The notes under the pieces were generated by a model. The model did no database searches. It was not told the DNA's origin and saw only the letters and a list, made by a program, of their open reading frames with translations. From Enterobacter cloacae complex sp. R_G8 (lineage in GTDB: Bacteria; Pseudomonadota; Gammaproteobacteria; Enterobacterales; Enterobacteriaceae): a stretch of 64,000 bases of DNA. Location of the stretch: assembly GCF_024599795.1 (NCBI RefSeq), contig NZ_CP102246.1:372001-436000 (forward strand). The letters run 5' to 3'. Of the stretch, positions 37,282 to 47,484 are shown in pieces. Positions within the stretch are counted from its first letter, which is position 1. Every line of letters starts with the position of its first letter. The translations under genes were made by a program, and so were the position numbers.

Positions 37282-38310
37282 ATGAACCACTCCCTTAAGC
37301 CCTGGAATACCTTTGGTATTCAACGGAATGCTAATCAAATTGTACGCGCCGATACGGCCCAGCAACTGCTGGATGCATGGCAAAGCGCAACAGAAAACAA
37401 CGAACCCGTACTGATTCTGGGCGAAGGCAGTAATGTCCTGTTTCTCGATGATTTTGCCGGGACGGTCATTATTAACCGCATCATGGGAATTGATGTCGAA
37501 GAGTGTGCCGACAGCTGGCGTTTGCACGTAGGTGCTGGCGAAAACTGGCATCAACTGGTGCAATATACCCTCGAAAACGGGATGCCGGGGCTGGAAAACC
37601 TGGCTCTCATCCCGGGCTGCGCGGGATCATCACCTATTCAAAATATCGGTGCGTACGGCATTGAACTCAAACACGTGTGTGACTATGTCGACTGCATTGA
37701 GCTGGCGACGGGTACGGCCCAGCGTTTAACGGCAGAGCAGTGCCGTTTTGGCTATCGTGACAGCATTTTCAAACACGAATATCAGGATCGCTACGTTATT
37801 GTCGCCGTAGGCCTGCGTTTGTCTAAAACCTGGCAGCCGGTGCTGACCTATGGTGATTTAACGCGTCTCGATCCGGCAACCGTGACCCCGCGCGATGTGT
37901 TTGACTCGGTTTGCCACATGCGAATGACCAAACTGCCCGATCCCAAAGTAAACGGAAATGCTGGCAGTTTCTTCAAAAACCCCGTGATAAGCAGCGAAAA
38001 TGCAAAAGCATTGCTGGCGGGATGGCCCTCAGCCCCCCATTACCCGCAGGCGGATGGCAGCGTCAAGCTGGCCGCAGGGTGGCTTATCGATCAATGCCAG
38101 CTAAAAGGCACAGCTGTAGGTGGCGCGGCAGTTCACCGCCAACAGGCACTGGTGCTGATTAATCAACACGATGCGACCAGTGACGACGTCGTGCAACTGG
38201 CGCATCAGGTGCGTCAGAAAGTGGGAGAAAAATTTAACGTCTGGCTGGAGCCGGAAGTCCGCTTCATAGGTCGTACGGGTGAAGTGAATGCCGTGGAGGT
38301 CATCGAGTGA
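37282..38310 (+). CDS. murB: UDP-N-acetylenolpyruvoylglucosamine reductase
   Basis: 342 residues from ATG 37282 ([13 protein letters not shown]), E. coli length. The frame is open back to 37165 but that stretch covers the rrn terminator. FAD-binding segments are [10 protein letters not shown] and [14 protein letters not shown]; the catalytic Ser lies in [11 protein letters not shown] and the catalytic Glu in [10 protein letters not shown]. It makes UDP-MurNAc in the cytoplasm for peptidoglycan. It overlaps birA (GTGA), so the pair is translationally coupled. In E. coli this gene follows rrnB rather than the hemG-linked operon. Confidence 0.97.
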   Translation: MNHSLKPWNTFGIQRNANQIVRADTAQQLLDAWQSATENNEPVLILGEGSNVLFLDDFAGTVIINRIMGIDVEECADSWRLHVGAGENWHQLVQYTLENGMPGLENLALIPGCAGSSPIQNIGAYGIELKHVCDYVDCIELATGTAQRLTAEQCRFGYRDSIFKHEYQDRYVIVAVGLRLSKTWQPVLTYGDLTRLDPATVTPRDVFDSVCHMRMTKLPDPKVNGNAGSFFKNPVISSENAKALLAGWPSAPHYPQADGSVKLAAGWLIDQCQLKGTAVGGAAVHRQQALVLINQHDATSDDVVQLAHQVRQKVGEKFNVWLEPEVRFIGRTGEVNAVEVIE

Positions 38311-39269
38311 AGGACAATACCATCCCGTTAACCCTGATTGGCATCCTTGCCGATGGTGAGTTTCATTCAGGGGAACAATTAGGCGAGCAACTGGGTATGA
38401 GCCGTGCTGCCATTAATAAACATATTCAGACCCTCCGCGACTGGGGGGTTGATGTCTTCACCGTGCCCGGAAAAGGCTACAGTCTGCCGGAGCCCATTCA
38501 GCTTCTGAATGAAGAGCTCATCCGCAGCCAGATAGGGCATGGCAACGTGGCCGTATTGCCGGTAATCGATTCGACAAACCAGTACCTTCTGGAACGGATA
38601 AGCGAACTGGCATCAGGGGATGCCTGCGTTGCAGAGTACCAGCAGGCCGGGCGTGGTCGCCGTGGGCGCAAGTGGTTTTCACCGTTTGGCGCTAATCTCT
38701 ATCTTTCCATGTACTGGCGCCTTGATCAGGGCCCTGCTGCCGCCGTAGGCCTCAGTCTGGTGATCGGGATTGTGATGGCGGAAGTTCTGCACGAACTTGG
38801 CGCGGATAAAGTACGGGTTAAATGGCCGAACGACCTCTACCTGAACGATCGTAAGCTTGCCGGTATCCTGGTCGAACTGACGGGAAAAACAGGCGATGCT
38901 GCGCAAATTGTCATTGGTGCCGGTCTCAACATGGTGATGCGAAATGTGCAAAGCGATGTGGTGAATCAGGCGTGGACCAATCTTCAGGAAGCGGGGATCA
39001 CCATCGACCGCAACACGCTTGCCGTGCGTATGATTAAAGAGCTGCGTACCTCCCTGTCTCTCTTTGAACAAGAAGGGCTGGCATCGTTTCTGTCTCGTTG
39101 GGAAAAACTCGATAACTTTATCAACCGACCGGTGAAACTGCTGATTGGCGATAAAGAGATCTACGGTATCTCCCGCGGCATTGATGCGCAGGGCGCCCTG
39201 CTTCTGGAGCAGGATGGCGTCATCAAGCCCTGGGTAGGCGGTGAGATCTCCCTGCGCAGCGCGGAATAA
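38307..39269 (+). CDS. birA: Biotin-protein ligase and biotin operon repressor BirA
   Basis: 320 residues from GTG 38307. The N-terminal winged helix-turn-helix ([20 protein letters not shown]) is followed by the ligase domain with the biotinyl-5'-AMP loop [14 protein letters not shown] near residue 115 and the KWPNDLY motif near 172. The C-terminal SH3-like domain ends LRSAE. It biotinylates the acetyl-CoA carboxylase carrier protein and represses bio genes when biotin is sufficient. The next gene, 13 bases later on the same strand, is a GH8 hydrolase rather than the convergent coaA found in E. coli. Confidence 0.97.
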   Translation: MKDNTIPLTLIGILADGEFHSGEQLGEQLGMSRAAINKHIQTLRDWGVDVFTVPGKGYSLPEPIQLLNEELIRSQIGHGNVAVLPVIDSTNQYLLERISELASGDACVAEYQQAGRGRRGRKWFSPFGANLYLSMYWRLDQGPAAAVGLSLVIGIVMAEVLHELGADKVRVKWPNDLYLNDRKLAGILVELTGKTGDAAQIVIGAGLNMVMRNVQSDVVNQAWTNLQEAGITIDRNTLAVRMIKELRTSLSLFEQEGLASFLSRWEKLDNFINRPVKLLIGDKEIYGISRGIDAQGALLLEQDGVIKPWVGGEISLRSAE

Positions 39270-39282
39270 CCGGACTGAGTGA

Positions 39283-40275
39283 ATGATGCGAAAATCTGTC
39301 TGCGCCACACTGGTCGTGATGAGTTTGCTGGTCTCTCCACTCTCTCATGCCGGTCAGGCCTGGGAGAGTTATAAAGCACGCTTCTTCAAACCGGAAGGAC
39401 GCATTGTCGATACCGGCAATGGCAGCGTTTCGCATACCGAAGGTCAGGGATTCGCCATGCTGATGGCGGTGGCCAACGACGATAAAACCGCGTTTGACAC
39501 GCTCTGGAAGTGGACCGACAGCACCCTTAAGAATAAAGACAACGGTCTTTATTACTGGCGCTATAACCCCGCTGAAACTGACCCGGTCGCTGACAAAAAT
39601 AACGCTTCCGATGGCGATGTACTGATTGCCTGGGCACTGTTAAAAGCGAACGCGCGCTGGCATGACCAACGCTACATCCGTGCGTCGGATGCCATCACGA
39701 AGGCGCTGGTTTCCCACAACGTCATCCGGTATGCGGGTTATCGCGTCATGTTGCCGGGCGTTCAGGGATTTAAGCTGGACAACGAGGTGGTGCTCAACCC
39801 CTCTTATTTCATTTTCCCGGCCTGGCAGGCGTTTGCCGAACGCAGTCATTTGCCGGTCTGGCGTGAATTGATGAAGGACGGGCAACAGCTACTGGCCCAA
39901 ATGGGGTCGGGTAAAGCCGGGTTGCCCACGGACTGGGTCTCGCTGGACGCGAAAGGGAAGCTGGTACCCGCCAGTGCCTGGCCGCCACGTATGAGCTATG
40001 ACGCCATCCGCATTCCGCTGTACGTCGCCTGGGCTGATAAAAAAAGCCCGCTGCTGACACCGTGGCGGACCTGGTTCGGCCAGTTCCCACGGGAACACAC
40101 TCCCGCGTGGGTTAACGTCACCACGAATGAATATGCCCCCTATATGATGGCAGGCGGTCTGCTGGCTGTAAGGGATTTAACGATGGGGCAGTCAACCGGC
40201 GAACCCGAAATTACCCCCGAAGATGACTATTATTCCGCGAGCCTGAAGATGCTCGTCTGGCTCGCGGAACAATAA
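39283..40275 (+). CDS. Secreted glycosyl hydrolase family 8 (second BcsZ-like endoglucanase)
   Basis: 330 residues with a clear signal peptide (cleavage near SHA|GQ, residue 23). The GH8 fold is supported by the signature ASDGDVLIAWALLKANARW at 108-126, the general acid Glu53 in HTEGQGFAM and the base Asp240 in MSYDAIR. These correspond to Glu55 and Asp243 in BcsZ of this window (49912). It is therefore probably an active periplasmic or secreted beta-1,4-glucanase, acting on cellulose or a similar glucan. It lies 13 bases after birA and converges on bcsG. ATG 39286 is an alternative start. I cannot name it beyond BcsZ-like. Confidence 0.88.
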   Translation: MMRKSVCATLVVMSLLVSPLSHAGQAWESYKARFFKPEGRIVDTGNGSVSHTEGQGFAMLMAVANDDKTAFDTLWKWTDSTLKNKDNGLYYWRYNPAETDPVADKNNASDGDVLIAWALLKANARWHDQRYIRASDAITKALVSHNVIRYAGYRVMLPGVQGFKLDNEVVLNPSYFIFPAWQAFAERSHLPVWRELMKDGQQLLAQMGSGKAGLPTDWVSLDAKGKLVPASAWPPRMSYDAIRIPLYVAWADKKSPLLTPWRTWFGQFPREHTPAWVNVTTNEYAPYMMAGGLLAVRDLTMGQSTGEPEITPEDDYYSASLKMLVWLAEQ

Positions 40276-40277
40276 TT

Positions 40278-40302
40278 CCCCCTCCCCAATGGGAAGAGGG
40301 TC
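40278..40302. repeat. Degenerate REP-like palindrome, copy 2
   Basis: CCCCCTCCCC / GGGAAGAGGG with an AAT loop is a worn copy of the CCCTCTCCC element. It fills the 35-base gap between the convergent GH8 gene and bcsG. Confidence 0.5.
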
Positions 40303-40310
40303 GGTAGAAC

Positions 40311-41990
40311 TTACTGCGGATAAGGGACCCAGTCTCCGCCGTTCAGGCGAACGTACGGTTTGTTCTGGTACTGAATCACGACCGCGTTAGCGTTCTCAGA
40401 GACTTCAGCGGTTTGCGGCAGATTGCTGGTGAGCTGATCCCAGTTCACGCTATCTTCCACAAACAGCTTACCATCGACCGCGCGGGCCACAAGTTCTGAG
40501 ATCGCCAGATAGCTGGTTGGCTGAGTGATCTCAATTGGCGCGCCCTGATGCGGTGCCTTCATGCCAAAGAATTTAATCCCGGCAGGCACGTTGGTAATGG
40601 ACGGGCTGGGGATATCGCGCAGACCGGATACCTGCATTCTGTCGCCTTTTAGCGCCCCACCGTGTTCTGGAACGACAACCACCATCACTTTACGGCCTGA
40701 TTTTTCCAGTTCAGTGAAGAACGCATCCAGCTCATCAAAGAACTTTTGCGCACGCACTTTGTAATCTGCGGTTTTGCTCACGCCAGGGAAGTGGTTACCG
40801 TCGTGAAGCGGCAGGGTGTTATAGAACGTCGCGCTACGCGGATTGCTGTCTTTTTCGATGGTTTGCAGCCAGCGCTGTAGCACGGCGGTATCGTCATAGA
40901 CGGGTGAACCGTCGAAGCCCAACAGCGTAACCGGCAGACCGGTTTGATCCATCAGCGGTGCCTGCATACCCCCTTGTTCACGTACCTCTTTCAGGAAGTT
41001 ACCGAACTGGCCGTTATGCCCCAGCATCAGGTGCTGCGTAAAGCCCAGTTTTGCCAGGTTATCGAACAGATAACACTGGTTGCCAGCGGGCTGATACAGA
41101 TTCTTATGCGATGGCTGACCGCAGCTTGCACGCAGCAGACGAATTGCCGCCGGGCCGCTGTACGAGGTGGCAGAGTTAAAGTCTTTAAACTGGATATCGA
41201 AATGCGACCAGAGCGGGTGCGACATTAAACCAGCCGCGTCAACATCAGCCCAGGAGAGGGAACAGATGTTGATCACCAGCAGTTCAAACGGCTGGGCATC
41301 CGCCGGGAGCGCATCCGGGAATTTAGTCTGACGCTTATCTTCCGCCGTGTAGAAGCTGGAAAGCCAGGCGTTCAGGTTGGTTGAGGTTGGCGGCGCGGTC
41401 TGCGCTGGAATATCACCCACCACCGGCGTATCGCCTGCCGTGGTGACGGTTGCTGCCGCACTCCCGCCGGTAGTGGTCACCGTGCTGGTCGGTTGACCGG
41501 CTGGCCACAGGGAGAAACTTGGTCCTGCCAGCGTCAGAACGTTCAGCCAGATCATAATGGCGACGACAAACACCGTGACGCGGATCCACTGTGACAGAAA
41601 CAGCCAGGCAACCAGCAGCACGAAGATCGCGCCAATCATTTGCCAGTTAATAAAGCGTTCGGTCAGGTCGAGCATATAGCTGGCGCTAAATCCCGCCACC
41701 TGAGAACCCTGGCTCATGATGCTGTCCGGCCCCGGTAGCCAGGTATCATGCCAGAACAGCGCAAAGCCCACGGGGATGGCAATCCAGTGACGTAAGCGAT
41801 GCAGCCTGATGTTCGGCAGCGGCATCAACAGGAAGGCCATAAACACCAGGTTGAACAGGGGATGGAAGTTGAGATAGCCAGCCCACAGCAGACCAAACTT
41901 CACCAGAAAGTAGAAGTTCCAGCCAGAAAGGCCGCGCCAGTATTGCCAGAGCGGCGAAGGTGACGAAGCGGTATAAGTAGAATTAGTCAT
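40311..41990 (-). CDS. bcsG: Cellulose phosphoethanolamine transferase BcsG
   Basis: 559 residues. About five N-terminal membrane helices (25-160) are followed by a Thr/Ala-rich linker (165-205) and a periplasmic alkaline-phosphatase-like domain. Catalytic features match E. coli BcsG: the nucleophile Ser278 in SATSYSGPA, and zinc ligands Cys243 and the Glu-His pair in VVPEHGG. It transfers phosphoethanolamine from phosphatidylethanolamine to nascent cellulose. The start overlaps the bcsF stop by eight bases. Operon bcsE-bcsF-bcsG. Confidence 0.95.
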   Translation of the reverse strand: MTNSTYTASSPSPLWQYWRGLSGWNFYFLVKFGLLWAGYLNFHPLFNLVFMAFLLMPLPNIRLHRLRHWIAIPVGFALFWHDTWLPGPDSIMSQGSQVAGFSASYMLDLTERFINWQMIGAIFVLLVAWLFLSQWIRVTVFVVAIMIWLNVLTLAGPSFSLWPAGQPTSTVTTTGGSAAATVTTAGDTPVVGDIPAQTAPPTSTNLNAWLSSFYTAEDKRQTKFPDALPADAQPFELLVINICSLSWADVDAAGLMSHPLWSHFDIQFKDFNSATSYSGPAAIRLLRASCGQPSHKNLYQPAGNQCYLFDNLAKLGFTQHLMLGHNGQFGNFLKEVREQGGMQAPLMDQTGLPVTLLGFDGSPVYDDTAVLQRWLQTIEKDSNPRSATFYNTLPLHDGNHFPGVSKTADYKVRAQKFFDELDAFFTELEKSGRKVMVVVVPEHGGALKGDRMQVSGLRDIPSPSITNVPAGIKFFGMKAPHQGAPIEITQPTSYLAISELVARAVDGKLFVEDSVNWDQLTSNLPQTAEVSENANAVVIQYQNKPYVRLNGGDWVPYPQ

Positions 41991-42177
41991 GTTTTCGGTC
42001 TGCCTTGACGTGTGATGCCCGTGTCAGTGTTCCGGCTGGTTTGACATAGCGAGGTTTGCCAAACACCACTCTGGACGTATCGCGAATACGGCGCAGTGAA
42101 TGGCGTGCATAGTAACCAAGCGGGAAAAAGATCAGCGCACAGAATACGACCAGTTGAATGATATCGCTGATATTCAT
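41983..42177 (-). CDS. bcsF: Cellulose biosynthesis protein BcsF
   Basis: 64 residues (E. coli 63). One membrane helix (residues 5-22, [19 protein letters not shown]) is followed by a basic cytoplasmic tail with the conserved [12 protein letters not shown]. BcsF recruits BcsE to the membrane and to BcsG. It overlaps both neighbours: four bases with bcsE and eight with bcsG. Confidence 0.93.
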   Translation of the reverse strand: MNISDIIQLVVFCALIFFPLGYYARHSLRRIRDTSRVVFGKPRYVKPAGTLTRASHVKADRKHD

Positions 42178-43736
42178 GATGGTGCGTTCTCCCCATTCTC
42201 AGTTAATAAGCGAAGGGGTTCCGGAACCCGACGCCAGACATGGCCGTCATGCCTTGCATTGAGGATCGGTTTTAAATCGCTCGCCGCAGGGAGCGGTTTA
42301 ACCCAGTTTTCAGGCGCAAGGGTGCGCATCTGCACCAGCTCAGCGCTGATCAGATTGTCTTCGAACCAAATCATACGGTTCGAGAAAATATCCCCGGTAG
42401 GCAGGGGGAAGATATGGTTCAGCGCGGTATCGAGATCGTTCACCCGACAAAAGGACAAAAACAGCACCAAACGGTTGTCGCCAATCGTCATGATGTCCCC
42501 GGTACGGTTAGGACGACATAAAGTGAGCGCCTGTTCAACGCGGATCCCCGGCACAGGACGCAGGGCAACCATTACCCCTTTCCCGTCTGCAGGAAGCAGC
42601 GTGTTGTTCATCATGTTACCAACGGCATCACAGAAGGTATCCCATTTCTGGTAACCGCGCAGTTTCATTGGCTGGGTCATGGAAAGCAGCGTGGAAATAT
42701 CTTCCGGTACGTGGCGGTTGAACTGCTGACCCTGCACACTTTCGATGAGCGTCAGGCAGCGTGAGAGTGGGGCATTCCACGGGATCACCATGTTTGCGCC
42801 ACAGCCCAAAAGCAGACGCTCATCGGTGGCACGCAGGCTGGTATTGTTTTCGCGTACCACTATTTTTAACGCACTGCCGCGCTGACGACGTAAGGTATGA
42901 ATTTGTCTTGCCAGCGTTTCAATCTGGTTATTCTGCATCAGCGAGAAAACCAGGGTGGCCGCCTGCGTCGTGCGGGCTTCATGAAAAAGCGCTTCATTGG
43001 AGTCAAACAGCGACCAGTTTTCAGACAGCGCGGGCGCGCCTTCCAGCACCGCGATATGGCTCAGGATCCGTTTTTCATCGCTGCGCGGTTGCACCACGGT
43101 TTCTTCTTGCTGGGCAAGGTGCCACTCACCGTCAATATGGTTAAGCGTAAGCTGTTGTCGGGCGCTCACCCCTTTTTCATTACACCAGAATGCAATATCG
43201 TAGAGATAGCTCCCCGCCTGGTCGCGAAGACTTGCCAGGCCGAAAAGAGATCGATATTCACCCATTAAAAGTGAGAACAGCTTATCGTTATTACTGCCGG
43301 GATTGATTATCAATAGCGTGCAATTTTGAAATCTTGCCCATTTATTGATTTTTTCCAGCCACTGCAGCAGTTTTTCAGCAGGGATATTTTGCAGGGCGTT
43401 ATGTGAACATTTAAGAATCAATAAATAGTGATCCGGATCGATGGAGCACTGAATGTCGCGGGACAAAAAGTATAGACTATCTGCTTCTGAGGGCATGGAA
43501 AATAATCGCACCGTCTGTGGACCGCGGTCACGTTCCAGGGTGATAATTTTGTTGGGATCGTCGCCCATGCTAATGACCGCCACCCGGGCATCCTTGTTCT
43601 GGGCGGAAATTGTCTGGTTTACCAGACTGATAGCATCTTCATTGCGATCCGAATTAATCCACCAGACCCCTCCGACTGGCATGTGGCGCAATTCGTCCCA
43701 TAATGACTGGATGCCAATAGAAAATATGGAGTCCAC
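42174..43736 (-). CDS. bcsE: c-di-GMP-binding cellulose regulator BcsE
   Basis: 520 residues from GTG 43736, with AGAGGG before it. Where E. coli starts with ATG four codons earlier, this sequence has AAG, so the GTG is the likely start. The protein has an N-terminal degenerate receiver/NTPase-like part and a C-terminal GIL domain with the c-di-GMP motif RTGD at 411-414. It binds c-di-GMP and, with BcsR/Q/F, supports full cellulose synthase assembly. It is divergent from bcsR across 173 bases. Confidence 0.95.
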   Translation of the reverse strand: MDSIFSIGIQSLWDELRHMPVGGVWWINSDRNEDAISLVNQTISAQNKDARVAVISMGDDPNKIITLERDRGPQTVRLFSMPSEADSLYFLSRDIQCSIDPDHYLLILKCSHNALQNIPAEKLLQWLEKINKWARFQNCTLLIINPGSNNDKLFSLLMGEYRSLFGLASLRDQAGSYLYDIAFWCNEKGVSARQQLTLNHIDGEWHLAQQEETVVQPRSDEKRILSHIAVLEGAPALSENWSLFDSNEALFHEARTTQAATLVFSLMQNNQIETLARQIHTLRRQRGSALKIVVRENNTSLRATDERLLLGCGANMVIPWNAPLSRCLTLIESVQGQQFNRHVPEDISTLLSMTQPMKLRGYQKWDTFCDAVGNMMNNTLLPADGKGVMVALRPVPGIRVEQALTLCRPNRTGDIMTIGDNRLVLFLSFCRVNDLDTALNHIFPLPTGDIFSNRMIWFEDNLISAELVQMRTLAPENWVKPLPAASDLKPILNARHDGHVWRRVPEPLRLLTENGENAPS

Positions 43737-43909
43737 GGTGTCCCTCTTTTCGTCTAATTTATCTGTATATCAGTTTACTAGCGAAAGCGTAGAAATAAAC
43801 CTAACATTGAAATTAAAGAGCATCAGATTTAGCATGTAAATGAAATTTCACCGGGCAGGAAGCCTCGCTACTTCTGAACGTGCGAAGATACTCAAAGGGA
43901 TGGAAAAAA

Positions 43910-44098
43910 ATGGATAATAATGAACCCGGAACCCCAGTCGATTCGACCCTGGGTTACACATTCCAAAACGATTTTCTGGCGCTGACGCAGGCCTTTTCTT
44001 TACCTGAAATAGATTACACCGATATTTCCCAGCGGGAACAGTTGGCCGCGGCTATTAAACGTTGGCCGTTATTAGCTGAATTTACCCAACAACAATAA
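43910..44098 (+). CDS. bcsR: Cellulose biosynthesis protein BcsR
   Basis: 62 residues from ATG 43910, E. coli length. The conserved C-terminal half reads DISQREQLAAAIKRWPLLAE. BcsR forms a complex with BcsQ and stabilises the synthase. Upstream in-frame ATG codons at 43900 (out of frame) and 43880 were not chosen. It is the first gene of bcsRQABZC; bcsQ begins 11 bases after its stop. Confidence 0.93.
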   Translation: MDNNEPGTPVDSTLGYTFQNDFLALTQAFSLPEIDYTDISQREQLAAAIKRWPLLAEFTQQQ

Positions 44099-44109
44099 GG
44101 GAGCCATTG

Positions 44110-44862
44110 ATGGCCATACTCGGATTACAGGGCGTCCGTGGTGGAGTGGGTACAACATCCGTTACCGCGGCGCTGGCGTGGTCATTACAGCTTTTAGGTG
44201 AATCGGTGCTGGTAATTGATGCCTGCTCCGACAATTTGCTACGTATGTCATTTAACGTCGACTTTACCCGTACCGAGGGTTGGGCCCGCGCGTTGCTTGA
44301 TGATAAAGACTGGCGTGATGCGGGTCTGCGTTACACTTCCCAGCTTGATTTACTGCCGTTTGGTCAACTGACCACGACGGAACGTGAAAACGAAGCAGCG
44401 TATCAACGCTTATTTTCACAATTCACGCTCGCGCTGCAGAGTCTGAAAGAAAAAGGCCATTATCAGTGGATCCTGCTGGATCTGCCACACGGCGCCGGCA
44501 CGCTGACCCGACAGTTGATTGCACAATGTGACCATGTACTCTCCATTGTGAATGTCGATGCAAATTGCCATATCCGTTTGCATCAGCAAGGGTTGCCGCA
44601 GAATAGCCATATCCTGATCAACGATTTACGTATTGGCAGCCAGATCCAGGACGATCTGTATCAGGTTTGGCTGCAAAGCCAGCGCCGCCTGTTGCCGATT
44701 GTGATCCATCGTGATGAAGGGATGGCGGAATGTCTCGCCTCCAAACAGCCACTCGGCGAGTACCGCAGCGATTCACTGGCGGCAGAAGAGATCCTGACGC
44801 TGGCAAACTGGTGTCTGCTGCACTTCGCCAATGGGGCGGAACCTGCCAGGAGTACGGTATGA
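44110..44862 (+). CDS. bcsQ: Cellulose biosynthesis ATPase-like protein BcsQ
   Basis: 250 residues from ATG 44110 (E. coli 250), MinD/ParA family. The P-loop reads GVRGGVGTTS: the usual Lys before Thr is replaced by Thr, as in the family generally. The frame is intact, unlike E. coli K-12, where bcsQ carries a stop mutation that abolishes cellulose production. BcsQ acts with BcsR and BcsE at the cytoplasmic side of the synthase. It overlaps bcsA (ATGA). Confidence 0.95.
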   Translation: MAILGLQGVRGGVGTTSVTAALAWSLQLLGESVLVIDACSDNLLRMSFNVDFTRTEGWARALLDDKDWRDAGLRYTSQLDLLPFGQLTTTERENEAAYQRLFSQFTLALQSLKEKGHYQWILLDLPHGAGTLTRQLIAQCDHVLSIVNVDANCHIRLHQQGLPQNSHILINDLRIGSQIQDDLYQVWLQSQRRLLPIVIHRDEGMAECLASKQPLGEYRSDSLAAEEILTLANWCLLHFANGAEPARSTV

Positions 44863-47474
44863 GCCGACTCTCCAGCTGGTTACTCATCCCACCGGTCAGT
44901 TCGCGCTTAAGCGACCATTACCGGCATTTTCGCCGACATGGCGCGTCGGCGTTTAGCGCCGCGTTCGGCTGTTTCTGGATGATTCTGGCCTGGATGTTCA
45001 TTCCCCTGGAGCACCCTCGCTGGCAGCGCATTCGTGCGCGACACAGTGAATTGTATCCGCACATTAATCCTGACCGGCCCCGGCCTTTAGATCCGGCACG
45101 TTACATTATTCAGGCGATCTGGCTGGTGGTCACCTCTGCGCGCCATGAAAAAAAGACCCCGCACTGGCGTAGTTTCAGCCGGGTCCAGCTTTTACGTGAA
45201 CGCTATCATCAGTGGCTGGACAGACTGCCTGACCGCGTGGGCGATAAGACCAGCCATCTGGATAACCATAAGGAGCTCGGGCATCTGCACCCGGGCTTGC
45301 GGCGTTTTATTCTGGGCGTGATCGTTGTCTTCTCGCTCATTCTGGCGCTGGTCTGTATCACGCAACCCTTTAACCCGCTGGCGCAGTTCACCTTCCTGAT
45401 CCTGCTGTGGGGCGTGGCGCTGCTGGTGCGGCGTATACCGGGGCGTTTCTCCGCTCTGATGCTGATTGTGTTGTCGCTGACCGTCTCCTGCCGCTATATC
45501 TGGTGGCGTTATACCTCAACGCTGAACTGGGACGACCCGGTTAGTCTGATATGCGGTCTGGTGCTGCTGTTTGCAGAAACCTACGCCTGGATCGTGCTGG
45601 TGCTGGGCTATTTTCAGGTGATCTGGCCGCTCAACCGCCAGCCAGTTCCGCTGCCAAAAGATACGTCGACGTGGCCGACTGTCGATCTCTTTGTGCCGAC
45701 CTATAACGAAGACCTGAGCGTGGTGAAAAATACCATTTATGCCGCGCTGGGCATCGACTGGCCCAAAGATAAGCTCAAAATCTGGATCCTGGATGACGGC
45801 GGTCGCGCCGCGTTCCGTCAGTTCGCAGAAGAGGTGGGCGTTGAGTATATCGCCCGTACCTCGCACGAGCATGCCAAAGCCGGGAACATCAACAACGCGC
45901 TGAAGTATGCAACAGGGGAGTTTGTCTCTATCTTTGACTGCGACCACGTGCCGACGCGCTCGTTCCTGCAGATGACGATGGGCTGGTTCCTGAAAGAGAA
46001 AGAGCTGGCGATGATGCAGACGCCGCACCATTTCTTCTCACCGGATCCGTTTGAACGTAACCTTGGTCGTTTCCGTAAAACCCCGAACGAAGGCACCCTG
46101 TTCTATGGTCTGGTGCAGGATGGCAACGACATGTGGGATGCGACCTTCTTCTGCGGTTCCTGTGCGGTTATCCGCCGTAAACCGCTGAATGAAATTGGCG
46201 GCATCGCGGTTGAAACGGTCACTGAAGATGCGCACACCTCGCTGCGCTTGCATCGCCGCGGCTATACCTCGGCCTATATGCGTATCCCTCAGGCGGCCGG
46301 ACTGGCGACGGAATCCCTGTCGGCGCATATCGGCCAGCGTATTCGCTGGGCGCGCGGGATGGTACAGATTTTCCGTCTTGATAACCCGCTGCTGGGTAAA
46401 GGCCTCAAGCTGGCGCAACGTCTGTGCTACGTCAACGCCATGTTCCACTTCTTATCCGGTATCCCGCGGCTGATCTTCCTGACCGCGCCGCTGGCGTTCC
46501 TGCTCCTTCACGCCTATATCATCTACGCACCGGCCCTGATGATTGCGCTGTTTGTTCTGCCGCACATGATCCACGCGAGCCTGACGAACTCGAAGATTCA
46601 GGGGAAGTATCGCCATTCGTTCTGGAGTGAAATCTACGAAACGGTGCTGGCCTGGTATATCGCGCCGCCGACAATGGTGGCGCTGATTAACCCGCATAAA
46701 GGCAAATTCAACGTCACTGCGAAGGGTGGCCTGGTGGAAGAAGAGTATGTCGACTGGGTGATCTCCCGTCCGTACATCTTCCTGGTGCTGCTGAACATTG
46801 TGGGCGTGATTGCCGGTATCTGGCGCTACTTCTACGGTCCGGAAAACGAGATCCTGACGGTGTTCGTCAGTATGGCATGGGTATTCTACAACTTGATTAT
46901 TCTCGGCGGTGCGGTGGCAGTATCGGTGGAGAGCAAGCAGGTACGTCGTGCGCATCGTGTTGAAATCAGCATGCCTGCGGCGATAGCCCGTGAAGATGGC
47001 CATCTCTTCTCCTGTACCGTACACGACTTCTCCGACGGTGGTCTGGGTATCAAAATCAACGGTCAGGCGAAGGTGCTGGAAGGGCAGAAGGTCAACCTGC
47101 TGCTTAAGCGCGGCCAGCAGGAGTATGTCTTCCCGACACAGGTTGTGCGTGTGGCAGGCAATGAAGTGGGTCTGCAGCTGATGCCGCTGACCAGGAAGCA
47201 ACATATTGATTTTGTGCAGTGTACGTTTGCCCGCGCGGATACGTGGGCTCTCTGGCAGGACAGCTTCCCGGAAGATAAACCTCTGGAAAGCCTGCTGGAT
47301 ATTCTGAAGCTGGGGTTCCGTGGCTATCGTCACCTTGCAGAATTTGCCCCGTCGTCGGTGAAAATAATTTTCCGGTCACTTACTTCGCTGGTTTCCTGGG
47401 TCGTGTCGTTCATTCCTCGTCGTCCTGAGCGGGATGAGGCGAAGCAGGCGGACCCGGTTATGGCTCAACAATGA
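44859..47474 (+). CDS. bcsA: Cellulose synthase catalytic subunit BcsA
   Basis: 871 residues from ATG 44859, overlapping the bcsQ stop; the frame is open further upstream in bcsQ but that part is not homologous. It is a processive family-2 glycosyltransferase in the inner membrane with eight helices. Motifs in order: LDDGGR near residue 309, FDCDH near 359, VTEDA near 453 and QRIRWARG near 493. The C-terminal PilZ domain has RRAHR near 694 and DFSDGG, which bind c-di-GMP and release autoinhibition. It makes beta-1,4-glucan from UDP-glucose. Confidence 0.98.
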   Translation: MSRLSSWLLIPPVSSRLSDHYRHFRRHGASAFSAAFGCFWMILAWMFIPLEHPRWQRIRARHSELYPHINPDRPRPLDPARYIIQAIWLVVTSARHEKKTPHWRSFSRVQLLRERYHQWLDRLPDRVGDKTSHLDNHKELGHLHPGLRRFILGVIVVFSLILALVCITQPFNPLAQFTFLILLWGVALLVRRIPGRFSALMLIVLSLTVSCRYIWWRYTSTLNWDDPVSLICGLVLLFAETYAWIVLVLGYFQVIWPLNRQPVPLPKDTSTWPTVDLFVPTYNEDLSVVKNTIYAALGIDWPKDKLKIWILDDGGRAAFRQFAEEVGVEYIARTSHEHAKAGNINNALKYATGEFVSIFDCDHVPTRSFLQMTMGWFLKEKELAMMQTPHHFFSPDPFERNLGRFRKTPNEGTLFYGLVQDGNDMWDATFFCGSCAVIRRKPLNEIGGIAVETVTEDAHTSLRLHRRGYTSAYMRIPQAAGLATESLSAHIGQRIRWARGMVQIFRLDNPLLGKGLKLAQRLCYVNAMFHFLSGIPRLIFLTAPLAFLLLHAYIIYAPALMIALFVLPHMIHASLTNSKIQGKYRHSFWSEIYETVLAWYIAPPTMVALINPHKGKFNVTAKGGLVEEEYVDWVISRPYIFLVLLNIVGVIAGIWRYFYGPENEILTVFVSMAWVFYNLIILGGAVAVSVESKQVRRAHRVEISMPAAIAREDGHLFSCTVHDFSDGGLGIKINGQAKVLEGQKVNLLLKRGQQEYVFPTQVVRVAGNEVGLQLMPLTRKQHIDFVQCTFARADTWALWQDSFPEDKPLESLLDILKLGFRGYRHLAEFAPSSVKIIFRSLTSLVSWVVSFIPRRPERDEAKQADPVMAQQ

Positions 47475-47484
47475 TGATAACGCG

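Noticed and set aside
46452-47333. 293-codon open frame antisense to bcsA
   Set aside because: Covered by the conserved BcsA membrane and PilZ region; the translation is His/Gln/Arg-rich and resembles no family.
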